Shown here: piece by piece, positions 8,413 through 16,546 of the stretch | How the letters are laid out: every line of letters starts with the position of its first letter | How positions within the stretch are numbered: the first letter of the stretch is position 1 | Source: Nonomuraea turkmeniaca | GTDB lineage: Bacteria > Actinomycetota > Actinomycetes > Streptosporangiales > Streptosporangiaceae | Length of the DNA: 56,332 bases | Assembly: GCF_005889735.1 (NCBI RefSeq) | Contig: NZ_VCKY01000038.1 | Coordinates: 1-56,332 of the forward strand | Reading direction: 5' to 3' | Program-made: the position numbers and the translations under genes | Notes under the pieces: model-generated | Told to the model about the DNA's origin: nothing | Database searches by the model: none | Seen by the model: only the letters and a program-made list of their open reading frames with translations

Positions 8413-8834
8413 GCCGGGAGCCCTCGGCGATAAGCGATGATCTTGAGCGTGGAGCCGAGCACGGCCGACAGAACGAACGCCAGGTAGAGCGTGTTGGCGA
8501 TCCAGAAGTGGTTCCACTCGGCCATCGCCATGACGAGCGCCGCGATCGCGCCGGCGACGAGGAACGACTGGCCGGCGTACTCGCCGTACCGGTGGATCTC
8601 GCGGTCGCGCTGGTCCTTCTTACCGACGTCGGCGGGCGAGGCCAGGCTGAACACGATGAACAACACGATCGACGCCAGGCACGCGCCGCCGATGCTCCAC
8701 AACAACGGCGCCACGTACGACACCTCGGTGAGCGGGGTCGGGCCCGCCCTGCCGAGAATGATCGCGAGGTAGATCCCGTACCCGGCGACCGAGACCACCA
8801 CCATGATCCACGCGCGTTTCTCTTCCGATGCCAT
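8406..8834 (-). CDS. Four-helix small membrane protein (DUF2178-like)
   Basis: 142 residues from ATG 8834. Four hydrophobic segments: AWIMVVVSVAGYGIYLAIIL, APLLWSIGGACLASIVLFIVFSL, FLVAGAIAALVMAMAEW and YLAFVLSAVLGSTLKIIAY, with a charged loop (GKKDQRDREIHRYGEYAGQS) between the second and third. Proteins of this shape regularly precede mini-XRE regulators and are loosely called DUF2178-like. An ATG at 8864 is possible, but the predicted -10 box ends 6 nt before 8834, arguing for a leaderless message beginning at the internal ATG. Function unknown; likely a sensor or partner for the regulator. Confidence 0.8.
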   Translation of the reverse strand: MASEEKRAWIMVVVSVAGYGIYLAIILGRAGPTPLTEVSYVAPLLWSIGGACLASIVLFIVFSLASPADVGKKDQRDREIHRYGEYAGQSFLVAGAIAALVMAMAEWNHFWIANTLYLAFVLSAVLGSTLKIIAYRRGLPAW

Positions 8835-8840
8835 GCCACC

Positions 8841-8869
8841 AATGTAAAGCAGCACAGACATCATGTCTA
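8841..8869 (-). promoter_or_regulatory. Promoter with overlapping operator for the 8834-7214 operon
   Basis: On the minus strand, -35 TAGACA (8869-8864, 5 of 6 consensus bases) and -10 TACATT (8846-8841, 4 of 6) are separated by exactly 17 nt. A perfect inverted repeat AGACAT-N-ATGTCT (8856-8868) covers the -35 and part of the spacer. Expected transcription start is at or next to the ATG at 8834, so the transcript should lack a leader. Confidence 0.65.
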
Positions 8870-8927
8870 GAATTTTTTACATCACCGAGATCGCAACGCG
8901 CGGGTGCGGCTCCAAGCGGCCGGAAGA

Positions 8928-10115
8928 CTACGGCTTGGGGACGGTGATGAGGAGGGCGTCACCCTGGCCGCCGCCGCCGCACAGGCCGGCCGCGCCCAGG
9001 CCGCCACCCCTGCGCTTCAGCTCGTGCGCCAGCGTCAGCACGATCCTCGCGCCCGACGCTCCGATCGGGTGGCCCAGGGCGATGCCGCCGCCGTTGACGT
9101 TCACCTTGTCCAGCGGCACGCCCAGTTCCTTCGCCGACTGCAGGACCACGCTCGCGAACGCCTCGTTGATCTCGATCAGGTCCAGGTCACCGGCCGTCAC
9201 GCCCTGCTTGGCCATGGCCTGCTTGATCGCGTTCGCCGGCTGGGACTGGAGTGAGGCGTCCGGGCCCGCCACGTTGCCGTGCCTGCCGATCTCCGCGAGC
9301 CACTCCAGGCCGAGCTCCTCGGCCTTCGCCTTGGACATGACGACCACCGCGCAGGCGCCGTCGGAGATCTGGGAGGCCGAGCCGGCCGTGATGGTGCCGT
9401 CGGCGGCGAAGGCGGGGCGGAGCTTGGCCAGCGTCTCCGCCGTGGTGTCGCCGCGCACGCCCTCGTCCTCCTTGACGACCACGGGCTCCCCGCGCCGCTG
9501 GGGGATCTCCACCGGGACGATCTCGTCGTCGAAGACGCCGTTCTTGATCGCGGCGGCGGCGAGCTGGTGGGAGCGCGCCGACAGGTCGTCCTGCTCCTCG
9601 CGGCCGATGCCGAGCCTGGCGTTGTAGCGCTCGGTCGACTCCCCCATCGCGCACTGGTCGAACGCGCAGAACAGGCCGTCGTGGGCCATCGAGTCGACCA
9701 CGTCGGCGCCGCCGTACTTGACGCCCTTGCGCAGCCCTGGCAGCAGGTGGGGGGCGTTGGTCATGGACTCCATGCCGCCGGCCACCACGATGTCGAACTC
9801 GCCGGCGCGGATGAGCTGGTCGGCCAGGGCGATCGCGTCCAGGCCCGACAGGCAGACCTTGTTGATCGTGATGGACGGCACGGTCATCGGGATGCCGGCT
9901 TTGACGGCGGCCTGGCGCGAGGGGATCTGGCCGGCGCCGGCCTGAAGGACCTGGCCCATGATGACGTACTCGACTGCCTCCGGCGCCACGCCGGCCCGCT
10001 CCAGCGCGGCCTTGATGGCGATGCCCCCCAGCTCGACGGCCGACTGGCCGGACAGGGCGCCGAGGAGCTTCCCAATAGGTGTGCGAGCTCCGGCCACGAT
10101 GACGGAACGGGACAT
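8928..10115 (-). CDS. Acetyl-CoA C-acetyltransferase (thiolase)
   Basis: 395 residues. Condenses two acetyl-CoA or cleaves acetoacetyl-CoA/3-ketoacyl-CoA in the cytosol. All thiolase marks are present: acylated Cys in [15 protein letters not shown] (about residue 90), NEAFAS, the His loop [20 protein letters not shown] (about 340-360), and the C-terminal [10 protein letters not shown] with the second catalytic Cys. ATG 10115 has AGGAGG 8 nt upstream. It is transcribed away from the methylmalonyl-CoA epimerase gene with 86 bp between; this pairing also occurs in Streptomyces beside scy/filP (from memory). Biosynthetic (ketoacyl/ethylmalonyl) versus degradative role is not decided by sequence. 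Confidence 0.95.
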   Translation of the reverse strand: MSRSVIVAGARTPIGKLLGALSGQSAVELGGIAIKAALERAGVAPEAVEYVIMGQVLQAGAGQIPSRQAAVKAGIPMTVPSITINKVCLSGLDAIALADQLIRAGEFDIVVAGGMESMTNAPHLLPGLRKGVKYGGADVVDSMAHDGLFCAFDQCAMGESTERYNARLGIGREEQDDLSARSHQLAAAAIKNGVFDDEIVPVEIPQRRGEPVVVKEDEGVRGDTTAETLAKLRPAFAADGTITAGSASQISDGACAVVVMSKAKAEELGLEWLAEIGRHGNVAGPDASLQSQPANAIKQAMAKQGVTAGDLDLIEINEAFASVVLQSAKELGVPLDKVNVNGGGIALGHPIGASGARIVLTLAHELKRRGGGLGAAGLCGGGGQGDALLITVPKP

Positions 10116-10149
10116 GACAACGGCCTCCTGTGCTCGCGCGTCGGCTTCT

Positions 10150-10170
10150 TTGACACGATACCCACGGGTA
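10150..10170. promoter_or_regulatory. Divergent promoter region with inverted repeat
   Basis: Between thiolase and epimerase a consensus TTGACA (10150-10155) lies next to the inverted repeat TACCC-AC-GGGTA (10159-10170). No good -10 lies at 17 nt on the plus strand, so the promoter reading is weak; the inverted repeat is a possible operator for one or both genes. Confidence 0.35.
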
Positions 10171-10201
10171 GGACGACGCTGACTATGGAGGTGGGCCACA
10201 C

Positions 10202-10651
10202 ATGTTCATGCGGATCGACCACATCGGGATCGCCTGCCGCGACCTGGAGGAGAAGATCGCGTTCTTCTCCGAGACGTTCGAGCTCACCGTCGTGGCCAGG
10301 GAGGTCAACGAGGAGCAGGGAGTGAAGGAGGCCATGCTGCACATCGCCGACGGCGAAGGCGGGGGCTCCTACATTCAGCTTCTAGAGCCTCTCTCCGACG
10401 ACTCGCCTGTGGGAAAATTCCTCGCCAAGCGGGGCGAGGGCGTCCATCATGTTGCATTCGGTGTACGCGACGTCACGCAAACCATGGATAAGATCCACCA
10501 GAAGGGTGTGAGGCTGCTGGACGAGCGTCCCAGGCACGGGTCGATGGGCTCACAGATCGCCTTCCTGCATCCGAAGGATGTGGGGGGAATGCTGACGGAG
10601 TTGGTCCAAGCGGCCAGACCCGAGCAAACGGAGAAAAACGTTCATATGTAA
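10202..10651 (+). CDS. mce: Methylmalonyl-CoA epimerase
   Basis: 149 residues of the glyoxalase/vicinal-oxygen-chelate fold. Interconverts (2R)- and (2S)-methylmalonyl-CoA, linking propionyl-CoA carboxylation and the B12-dependent mutase. Metal-ligand motifs are visible: [17 protein letters not shown] with the first His, the central His in [13 protein letters not shown], and Glu in the GGMLTELVQ segment. Length fits the family (about 145). It starts at ATG 10202, with GGAGG 10 nt upstream; a second ATG two codons later is possible. The PduO-type adenosyltransferase at 35860 would make the coenzyme for the mutase, although the mutase itself is not in this window. Confidence 0.93.
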   Translation: MFMRIDHIGIACRDLEEKIAFFSETFELTVVAREVNEEQGVKEAMLHIADGEGGGSYIQLLEPLSDDSPVGKFLAKRGEGVHHVAFGVRDVTQTMDKIHQKGVRLLDERPRHGSMGSQIAFLHPKDVGGMLTELVQAARPEQTEKNVHM

Positions 10652-10817
10652 CTAGTCACGCAGAAAATTGGACGGGGCTTCGCAGGCAGCACCAGCGGAG
10701 TACGCTTGACCTTCCCGGACATGGAGCCTGCCGCGAGGCACAGGTTCCTGGATCGGATGCCCCGAACCCCCCGTCCGGCCCCGTGTAGCCGTCTCGACAA
10801 CCCAGGATCGAGCCTCC

Positions 10818-12125
10818 ATGCAGTCCGACATCGACGCCCAGCTCAATAATTTCTTCGAAGACGCCCCAGCCCGCGAGTTCGACGTGGTGCTTCGTGGTTA
10901 CGACAGGCATCAGGTCCACGATCATCTCAAGACACTCGACCAAGAGCTGCGCCAGGCCCGCGAGCAAGCCACCAGCCTGCAGCGCGATCTGTCCGACTCC
11001 CAGCGTCAGCTGCAGGAGCAGGAGCGCCCGACCTACTCCGGTCTCGGCGCCCGCATCGAGCAGTTGCTCCGGCTGGCCGAGGAACAGGCGACGGAGCTGG
11101 TCCAGGCTGCCAGGTCCGAGGCCAACGAGATCAAGGCCGCCGCAAAGGTGGAGGCGGCCGACCTGCGTGCCGCCGCCGAGGCCGAGGCCGCCGAGAAGCG
11201 CGCCCAGGCCACGCGGGAGACCGACGAGATGCGCACGGCCGCCGATCGGGACGCCGAGGAGATCCGCTCGACCGCCCGCCGGGAGGCCGACGAGCTGACC
11301 AACACCACCGAGCGCGAGGCCGCCAAGCTGCGGGCCACGGCCGACCACGAGGTGGCGGAGAAGCGGGCCGACGCCGAGCGGGAGATCGCCAAGCTCCGCA
11401 CGACCACCGAGCGCGAGGTCGCCCAGCTGCGGGCCTCGACCAAGCGCGAGCGCGACGAGGTCCTGACCACCGCCAAGCGGCAGGCCGACGAAATGCGTGC
11501 GCAGGCTCAGCGGGTGCTGGAGGAGTCGGAGGCCAAGCGGGCGCAGGACGAGGCGGAGTTCGAGATCCAGCTCGCCGCCCGCCGGGAGGAGGCGGAGCGC
11601 CAGGAGGCCGAGCGCCACGCCACCGCCCAGGCTCACACGCAGAAGCTGGTCGCCGAGGCCGAGCAGCGGGCCGCCACGGCCGAGTCGCGGGCCACGAAGG
11701 CCACCCAGCAGGCCGAGCAGACCCGCCGCGAGGCCGACCTGCACGCCAAGCAGCTCGTCGCGAACGCCCGCAAGAGCGCCGAGACCATCGTGGCCGACGC
11801 CAAGTCGAGCGCCGAGACGATCGTCACCGAGGCGAAGAGCGAGGCCGACCGCACCCGTACGGCGATGCAGCGCCAGGTCGACGAGCTCACCCGCCAGCGC
11901 GACAGCATCACCAGCCACCTGGCGCAGCTGCGCCAGCTGCTCGGTGGGGCGGCCCTTCCGGGCATGGAGCCGGAGCCCGCGGTCGCGGCGGCCCCGCCCA
12001 AGCCCGCGATCGCCGCGCCCGCGTCCGCACCCGCGGTCGAGGCCCCGGCTTCCGCTCCGGCGCCCGCGCCCGCTCCCAAGGTGGAGACCAAGTCCGAGGA
12101 CGACGCGGAGTGGTGGCAGGAGTAG
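10818..12125 (+). CDS. DivIVA-domain hendecad coiled-coil protein (Scy/FilP-like)
   Basis: 435 residues. Residues 18-50 match the DivIVA N-terminal region (EFDVVLRGYDRHQVHDHLKTLDQEL). From about residue 98 to 240 the sequence is a run of about thirteen 11-residue units of the form (A/T)xRExxELRxx, a hendecad coiled coil without breaks; a further coiled coil runs to about 370, then an Ala/Pro tail and an acidic end. Such proteins form filament-like assemblies at hyphal tips (Scy, FilP). Location beside epimerase and thiolase matches the Streptomyces scy/filP locus as I remember it, but only one such gene is present here and it is much shorter than Scy. A strong terminator follows. Confidence 0.85.
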   Translation: MQSDIDAQLNNFFEDAPAREFDVVLRGYDRHQVHDHLKTLDQELRQAREQATSLQRDLSDSQRQLQEQERPTYSGLGARIEQLLRLAEEQATELVQAARSEANEIKAAAKVEAADLRAAAEAEAAEKRAQATRETDEMRTAADRDAEEIRSTARREADELTNTTEREAAKLRATADHEVAEKRADAEREIAKLRTTTEREVAQLRASTKRERDEVLTTAKRQADEMRAQAQRVLEESEAKRAQDEAEFEIQLAARREEAERQEAERHATAQAHTQKLVAEAEQRAATAESRATKATQQAEQTRREADLHAKQLVANARKSAETIVADAKSSAETIVTEAKSEADRTRTAMQRQVDELTRQRDSITSHLAQLRQLLGGAALPGMEPEPAVAAAPPKPAIAAPASAPAVEAPASAPAPAPAPKVETKSEDDAEWWQE

Positions 12126-12157
12126 ACATCCGTTTCACGGGGGCCGAGTGACGGCTG

Positions 12158-12199
12158 GAGAGAGCCTGGCGATCTGACGGTCGCTAGGCTCTCTCTTTG
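12158..12199 (+). terminator. Rho-independent terminator after the coiled-coil gene
   Basis: A 15-bp stem (one G-T wobble) pairs 12158-12172 with 12181-12195 around an 8-nt loop; the outer arms are GAGAGAGCCT and AGGCTCTCTC. It is followed by TTTGTCTTT. Lies 33 nt past the stop and before the TTG-start transporter gene. Confidence 0.85.
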
Positions 12200-12260
12200 T
12201 CTTTGGTGTCGGGTCCGTGCCCGCCATCGCTTTGTCGCCGACGTTCTCCCGGGAGTCCCG

Positions 12261-13409
12261 TTGTCCACAGAAGCCGAGCCCGCAGCCGCCGCCGAGCGGG
12301 GAGCACGCGAGGACGAAGAGGCACCCAAGGAGACCGCGGAGAGCCAGGAGGACCCGGCCGGGCAGCCGTTCGGGCTCCCCGGCAAGCCGCTGGCGCGCGG
12401 CCCGTTCCTGTTCGGGCTGGTCGGCGGGCTTGGAGTGCTGACGGCGATCGCGATCGGGCAGATGGTCGTCAACTCGCTGAGCACGATCATCCTCGTCGTG
12501 GTGGCGATGTTCCTGGCCGTCGGACTCAACCCGGCGGTCGAGGCATTACAGCGCAAGGGCCTGGCCAGGCGGGGCGCGATCTCGATCGTGTTCGCCGGCG
12601 TCATCGTGGCGTTCGCGCTGTTCGGGCTGGCAGTGGTGCCGCCGGTGAGTCAGGAGCTGACGGAGTTCGTCGCGGCGGTGCCCGGATACCTCAACGAGCT
12701 GCAGAACCATCCGACACTGCGGCAGCTCGACGCCGAGTACAAGATCATCTCGCAGCTCACGACGTTCGTGACGGGTACGCTCGGGCCGTCGCTGGCCAGC
12801 GGAATCATGGGCGCGGGGCTCGTGGTGCTGGACAGCGTGTTCACCACCGTGACGCTGCTGGTCCTCATGCTCTACTTCCTGGGCTCGCTGCACACGATCA
12901 AGGACTACCTGCTCAAGCTCATACCGTCCTCGCGCCGGGTGCGCACCAGCGCGATCAGCGAGCAGATCCTCACCGGCATCGGTGGTTACGTCGCGGGCAA
13001 CGTGCTGATCTCGGTCATCGCGGGCGTGCTGACGTGGATCTTCCTGTCCGTCGCGGGGGTCAAGTATGCGCTCGCGCTCGCCCTGGTCGTCGCGCTGACG
13101 GACCTGATCCCGCTGGTGGGCGCCACGATCGGCGCGGTGCTCGTGACCGCCGTGGCGTTGCTGCAGTCGGTGCCCGCGGGCATCGCGTGCGCGATCTTCT
13201 TCGTGATCTACCAGCAGGTCGAGAACTACCTCATCTACCCCAGGGTGATGAAGCGCTCGGTGGACGTGACGCCTGCCGTGACGGTGATCGCCGCGTTGTT
13301 CGGCGGAGCGTTGCTGGGCATCGTCGGCGCCCTTCTGGCCATCCCGGTGGCCGCGGCGATCGCTCTGATCATCCGCGAGGTCGTCATCCCCCGCCAGTCA
13401 CAGGCCTGA
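12261..13409 (+). CDS. AI-2E family (TqsA/YdiK-type) transporter
   Basis: 382 residues. After about 50 charged, disordered residues there are about eight hydrophobic segments (for example LFGLVGGLGVLTAIAIGQMVV, LSTIILVVVAMFLAVGLNP, ISIVFAGVIVAFALFGLAVV). The middle has the long helical loop of the family, and the C-terminal half carries the characteristic GGYVAGNVLISVIAGVLTWIF, ALTDLIPLVGATIGAV and QQVENYLIYPRVM motifs. The family exports signals or ions in different bacteria; the substrate here is unknown. The start is a TTG at 12261 with GGGAG 6 nt upstream; no other good start lies closer. Convergent with the hydrolase at 13453. Confidence 0.9.
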   Translation: MSTEAEPAAAAERGAREDEEAPKETAESQEDPAGQPFGLPGKPLARGPFLFGLVGGLGVLTAIAIGQMVVNSLSTIILVVVAMFLAVGLNPAVEALQRKGLARRGAISIVFAGVIVAFALFGLAVVPPVSQELTEFVAAVPGYLNELQNHPTLRQLDAEYKIISQLTTFVTGTLGPSLASGIMGAGLVVLDSVFTTVTLLVLMLYFLGSLHTIKDYLLKLIPSSRRVRTSAISEQILTGIGGYVAGNVLISVIAGVLTWIFLSVAGVKYALALALVVALTDLIPLVGATIGAVLVTAVALLQSVPAGIACAIFFVIYQQVENYLIYPRVMKRSVDVTPAVTVIAALFGGALLGIVGALLAIPVAAAIALIIREVVIPRQSQA

Positions 13410-13424
13410 CTCCGGCGCGGACCC

Positions 13425-13447
13425 GGGCGCCCGTCAGAGGCGGGCCC
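13425..13447. terminator. Small hairpin between convergent genes
   Basis: GCCCG (13429-13433) pairs with CGGGC (13441-13445) around a 7-nt loop, extended by two G-C pairs past a bulge. It sits between two convergent stops with only 43 bp between them, so it could end either transcript. Weak stem, no U-run. Confidence 0.35.
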
Positions 13448-13452
13448 GATGG

Positions 13453-14241
13453 TCACTGCCGTACGCCACCCAGCTCTGTCCTGAGGAACTCGGCCACCGC
13501 CGCGTTGAACGCCTCCGGCTGCTCCACCGCGCTCAGATGACCGGCCTTCGGGATGACCTCCAACCGGCCGTTGCCGGGCACGGCCCGCGCCATCGCCTCG
13601 GCGTCGGCGGGCGGCGCCAGCTCGTCCTCCTCGCCCACGAGGATCAGCAGGGGCACCTTGAGCGCGCCGAGCGTGTCGAACGAGTCGGGCCGCGCGGCCA
13701 TCGCCCGCTGCGCCCAGGCGACGGCACCCGGCGGCGCGGACTGCACCAGCCCTTTGACGCGCCCGAACACCATCGCGCGCCGCTCCTTGGTCGTGGGCCC
13801 GATGAGCGCCGGCAGCACCTCGCTGACCAGCACGTCGCTCCCTTCGGACAACACTGCCTGCGCGATGCGCTCCCTGTTCTCCCTCGCCGGAGCCGGGTCG
13901 GGGCCGGCCTTGGTGTCGGCCAGGATGGCGCCGAGCAACCGGTCGGGGTGCCGACGGCAGAACGCCATGGTCACGTAGCCGCCCATGGACAGCCCGCCGA
14001 CCACCGCCCTGTCGATGCCCTCCTCGTCCAGCAGCCTGGCGACGTCGTCGGCCATGAGGTCGAGCGACGGCTCGTCCTCGCCCAGCCGCGATCCGCCGAA
14101 TCCGCGCAGGTCGGGGGTGATGACCCGGCACACCTTGGCCAGCCCTTCCCGCTGGGCCAGCCACATGGCCGAGGACAGCGGGAACGCGTGAAGCAGCACA
14201 ACCGGGAGCCCGGTCCCGGCCGATCTCGTGTAGAGCTGCAC
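13453..14241 (-). CDS. Alpha/beta hydrolase
   Basis: 262 residues with a complete alpha/beta-hydrolase triad. Oxyanion region HAFPLSSAMW near 18-27, nucleophile elbow GLSMGGY (Ser about residue 88), acidic residue in LILVGEEDELAPP (about 205), and His in AGHLSAVEQPEAF (about 235). Cytosolic, no signal peptide. Esterase, lactonase or dehalogenase-type activity cannot be told apart. It lies downstream of the broken STAND gene on the same strand with 95 bp between, so it probably has its own promoter. Convergent with the AI-2E gene. Confidence 0.92.
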   Translation of the reverse strand: MQLYTRSAGTGLPVVLLHAFPLSSAMWLAQREGLAKVCRVITPDLRGFGGSRLGEDEPSLDLMADDVARLLDEEGIDRAVVGGLSMGGYVTMAFCRRHPDRLLGAILADTKAGPDPAPARENRERIAQAVLSEGSDVLVSEVLPALIGPTTKERRAMVFGRVKGLVQSAPPGAVAWAQRAMAARPDSFDTLGALKVPLLILVGEEDELAPPADAEAMARAVPGNGRLEVIPKAGHLSAVEQPEAFNAAVAEFLRTELGGVRQ

Positions 14242-14336
14242 GGATCACACGGTAACGCGGTTCACGGCGACAATCACTCAATGTCGTATGCCGATATCTC
14301 CCATAACGCCGCCCCTTTCCCTGGGATCCGGATGAT

Positions 14337-16488
14337 TCACCCCACCCAGTAGACGTCCCGCGATCTCGGTTGCCCACTCAAGGGCATCTCGCCGGGTGTG
14401 AAGGCAAGAACCGAGCCCTGACCAAGGGACTCGAAGTAGCGGTGGCCCAAAGCGCGGAGATGTGGAAGAAGTAGTCTTGATGGCCCGACGTCATGAAGCC
14501 GAATCCCTTGTGGTGGACCACGTTGGTGACAATGCCGATCCTGCGGGCGAGATGCTCCGGATCGACGCGACGCCGGCGTTCGGTCAGTCTCGACACGACC
14601 TCGCGACATTTCCTGGCGATGTAGTCATCGGTGTCCTCCCGAGCGGCCGAGTCCGTGAAATAGGCGGCCATCATGCACAGATCCAGGGCCTCACCCGTGA
14701 AGTCGGCGGGTGCGAGACTCTCGGCGACCTCGACCCCGAACTCGACCTCCTCGGCCGGCCGGATCCATTCACGGCTGTCCGCGGCCTGTTTCGCGATTTC
14801 CGAGCAGGCGCGCATCAGGTGGAAGACGGCGTTCCGCCGGGAATCGGTGGCTTCCCGCGATGACCGGATGGCATACGAGGCCGCTTCCATCGCCTCCCTG
14901 TGCGCCCCCAGGCGAAGGTGGGCGTCGCTGATGGCCTTGTGCAAGCTGGGGCTGTGCGGTCGAACGACGCGGCGCAGCGGCTGACCGCTCCTCGAATCGG
15001 TTCTGCGTCGTCAGTTCAAGTGCTTCGCGAAGGTTCCGTGCCGCGTTGTAGTCCCCCACACCGCGTACGTTGATCGTGAACGGCGAGTACGGGTCCCTCG
15101 TGTGTGCGGCCTGAATGTCGCCGCCGACCGCATACAGCTCGCGCTGCCTGTTCATCAGACGGTTGCGCTCACTCATGGTGATACTGGGCTGAGGGTCTTC
15201 TGCAAATAGCGTCGCGCGAAGTCGCTGAGTTCCAATGCGGTGCTGGAAGCCCCTCGGGAAACCTGGGAGACGAAGTTGATGGTGGTGAGCGCCAGGACGA
15301 CGGCCTGCGTCCGCGCGGCGTCGTATTCGTTGAGAAAGGCGAGCTCGGCCAGCGTGTGCGCGCCCGGCACCACGATCATGGACCGGAGGGCGGCCTTGGC
15401 GTCCTCCGACAAGTACTGGAAGACGTTTGTCATGCAGAAGTCCAGCAGCAGTCCGTCGTCACTCAGCAGCTGCTCCGGGAGCTCACCGGCTTGAATCCCC
15501 GAAACGAACCACTTGATGTGGGCCGGATGACCGCGCATCATGTTCGCCCACGCGATCAGGTCCGCGTCTGACGCCCTGGTCAGCAAGTTGATCCCCCGGC
15601 GCCGGCCCAGGATGCGCATGAGTTTCCGGGCGTCGTCGATGCCTATGCCGGTGAGCGTGATGGGATATTCCGTGCGTACTCCGATACGGTTGGTGATCAG
15701 GACCTTGCTGCCACGGGTGGTCTCCCCGTCCGCCGCCCACGGCCGCCGTGGCGGAGGCGAACAGGCCCAGCGAATCCTGGCGGCGCCTTCGATTCTCACG
15801 ATCTCCTGCGACGTGAGCTGCGCGTTCTTGGCCGTCACCCAGACGAGGGCCTCGAAGGGGCAATCGGCCTGCTCGATCAGGTCGTAGCAGACCTGCAGCG
15901 CCAGTGCGGTCTTCCCGACGCCGCCGTCGCCGAGGATCGAGATCACGGGCCATGCGCCGTCGATGGCCTGCATGACCCTCTGCCGTTCTTGCCGCCGGCC
16001 CAGCAGCGAGGTCTCGTCGAAGTCGGGGGCGGGCAGGTTGTGCGCCACGTCGGGTGCGGGATCCACGATGAGCGAAGCAGTGGCGTTGAGCACGTTGCCC
16101 GGATTGCTCTTCACATCTGCGCGGGCCTGCTTGGTGTTGTCCCATTCATAGCCGGGAACCCGCACGAGCATTTCCGCGAACTCGACCACCTTGGGTAAGT
16201 CGTCCAGCTCGAGCAGCCGCGAATGCGCCACCCTGTTGCGGACCTTGACGAGACCGACCGCGTGTTTGTACACGTCGTCCGCACGTGCCGCCAGCACATC
16301 GGGAAGGAACCGCTTGATCCGCATGAAAACGCGTCGAACGCGTCCTGGAACTCCATATAGGGCGCAAGCCCCGAGATGTGTTCGGCAGCCGTCGGGGCTC
16401 CGCCACGCTTGCGTCGCTCGAGAGCGCGGTCCAGCACGTCTAGCGCGGCAGAACGTGCCTTATCCGTAACAATGGAGGGACGGCACAA
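14337..16488 (-). pseudogene. Broken HEPN-like / STAND (NB-ARC) NTPase / cold-shock-domain gene
   Basis: One ancestral gene read in pieces. Piece 1 (TTG 16488 to about 16326) holds a helical N-terminus; piece 2 (about 16324-15173) continues with an HEPN-like RNRVAH motif (Rx4H, 16223-16240), Walker A GDGGVGKT (15908-15931), a GSKVLITNR sensor stretch and GHPAHIKW like the GLPL motif; piece 3 (15176 to about 14990) and piece 4 (to about 14430) are helical/TPR-like; the end is a cold-shock domain with KGFGF (about 14495-14509) and DYFFHIS, continued in another frame to RDVYWVG. Frameshifts lie near 16326, 15780, 15735, 15174, 14990 and 14430. The Walker B segment expected between about 15735 and 15715 is missing. 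Sequencing error alone does not explain that loss. Family placement is by motif, from memory. Confidence 0.82.
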
Positions 16489-16496
16489 ATCGCCAT

Positions 16497-16524
16497 AATT
16501 TACCTATTGAGCGATATCTCGCAA
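16497..16524 (-). promoter_or_regulatory. Promoter candidate of the broken STAND gene
   Basis: In an unusually AT-rich patch, minus-strand -35 TTGCGA (16524-16519) and -10 TAAATT (16502-16497) are 16 nt apart. The expected transcription start is within a few bases of the TTG at 16488. Weak but the AT-rich context stands out from the neighbours. Confidence 0.4.
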
Positions 16525-16546
16525 ATCCCGTATACATAACAGGCGA

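Noticed and set aside
10150..10170. Strong divergent promoter pair between thiolase and epimerase
   Set aside because: TTGACA is perfect but no -10 lies at normal spacing on the plus strand; kept only as a weak site.
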